A DNA stretch of 6,134 bases from Deltaproteobacteria bacterium. Its GTDB lineage: Bacteria; Desulfobacterota; Desulfobacteria; Desulfobacterales; UBA11574. Shown here in pieces: positions 6,134 to 6,134 of this stretch. The stretch is taken from contig JAFDCA010000094.1 in the NCBI GenBank assembly GCA_019313025.1, positions 1-6,134 on the forward strand, read 5' to 3'. The notes beneath the pieces are model-generated. The model saw nothing but the letters and a program-made list of their open reading frames with translations, was not told where the DNA came from and made no database searches. The translations under genes were made by a program, and so were the position numbers. Numbering within the stretch: position 1 is the first letter of the stretch; every line of letters begins with the position of its first letter.

Positions 6134-6134
6134 G

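Overview
The window is a compact cobamide (vitamin B12) uptake and remodelling locus with every recognisable gene on the minus strand. In transcription order, from high to low coordinates, it holds: a CbiR-type cobamide-remodelling TIM-barrel hydrolase (5174-5977); a long leader with a cobalamin riboswitch and an intrinsic terminator (about 4734-5150); a TonB-dependent outer-membrane receptor of the BtuB class (2697-4691); an exbB-exbD-tonB energising module (753-2493); and the N-terminal half of cobyric acid synthase, cobQ/cbiP (1-743), which runs off the low-coordinate edge.

The organism is a Gram-negative, diderm bacterium, since it has TonB, ExbBD and an outer-membrane barrel. A three-membrane-helix ExbB, an AT-leaning genome, a CbiR homologue and a B12-controlled receptor together suggest an anaerobic Desulfobacterota (former Deltaproteobacteria) lineage. 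That taxonomic reading is inference; no rRNA or other marker is present.

The genes fit one job. The receptor would bring a corrinoid across the outer membrane using energy from the adjacent ExbB-ExbD-TonB complex. CbiR would cut the nucleotide loop of a foreign cobamide so that a lower ligand the cell prefers can be attached. CobQ amidates the corrin ring to cobyric acid, the point where synthesis and salvage meet. The riboswitch lets the end product repress the receptor: promoter, aptamer with a perfect 7-bp closing stem, a small hairpin and a strong terminator follow in order before the receptor start codon. exbB, exbD, tonB and cobQ are packed with gaps of 2 nt, a 4-nt overlap and 9 nt, so they read as one operon.

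Two gene-free stretches matter. Positions 4692-5173 are the riboswitch leader. Positions 2494-2696, between the receptor and exbB, hold a 125-bp segment bounded by an imperfect 18-bp inverted repeat with a second hairpin inside, resembling a small non-autonomous repeat element. At the high-coordinate end, 5996-6133 is open on the minus strand and may be the tail of another, unrecognised gene; it overlaps a good sigma70-like promoter for cbiR.
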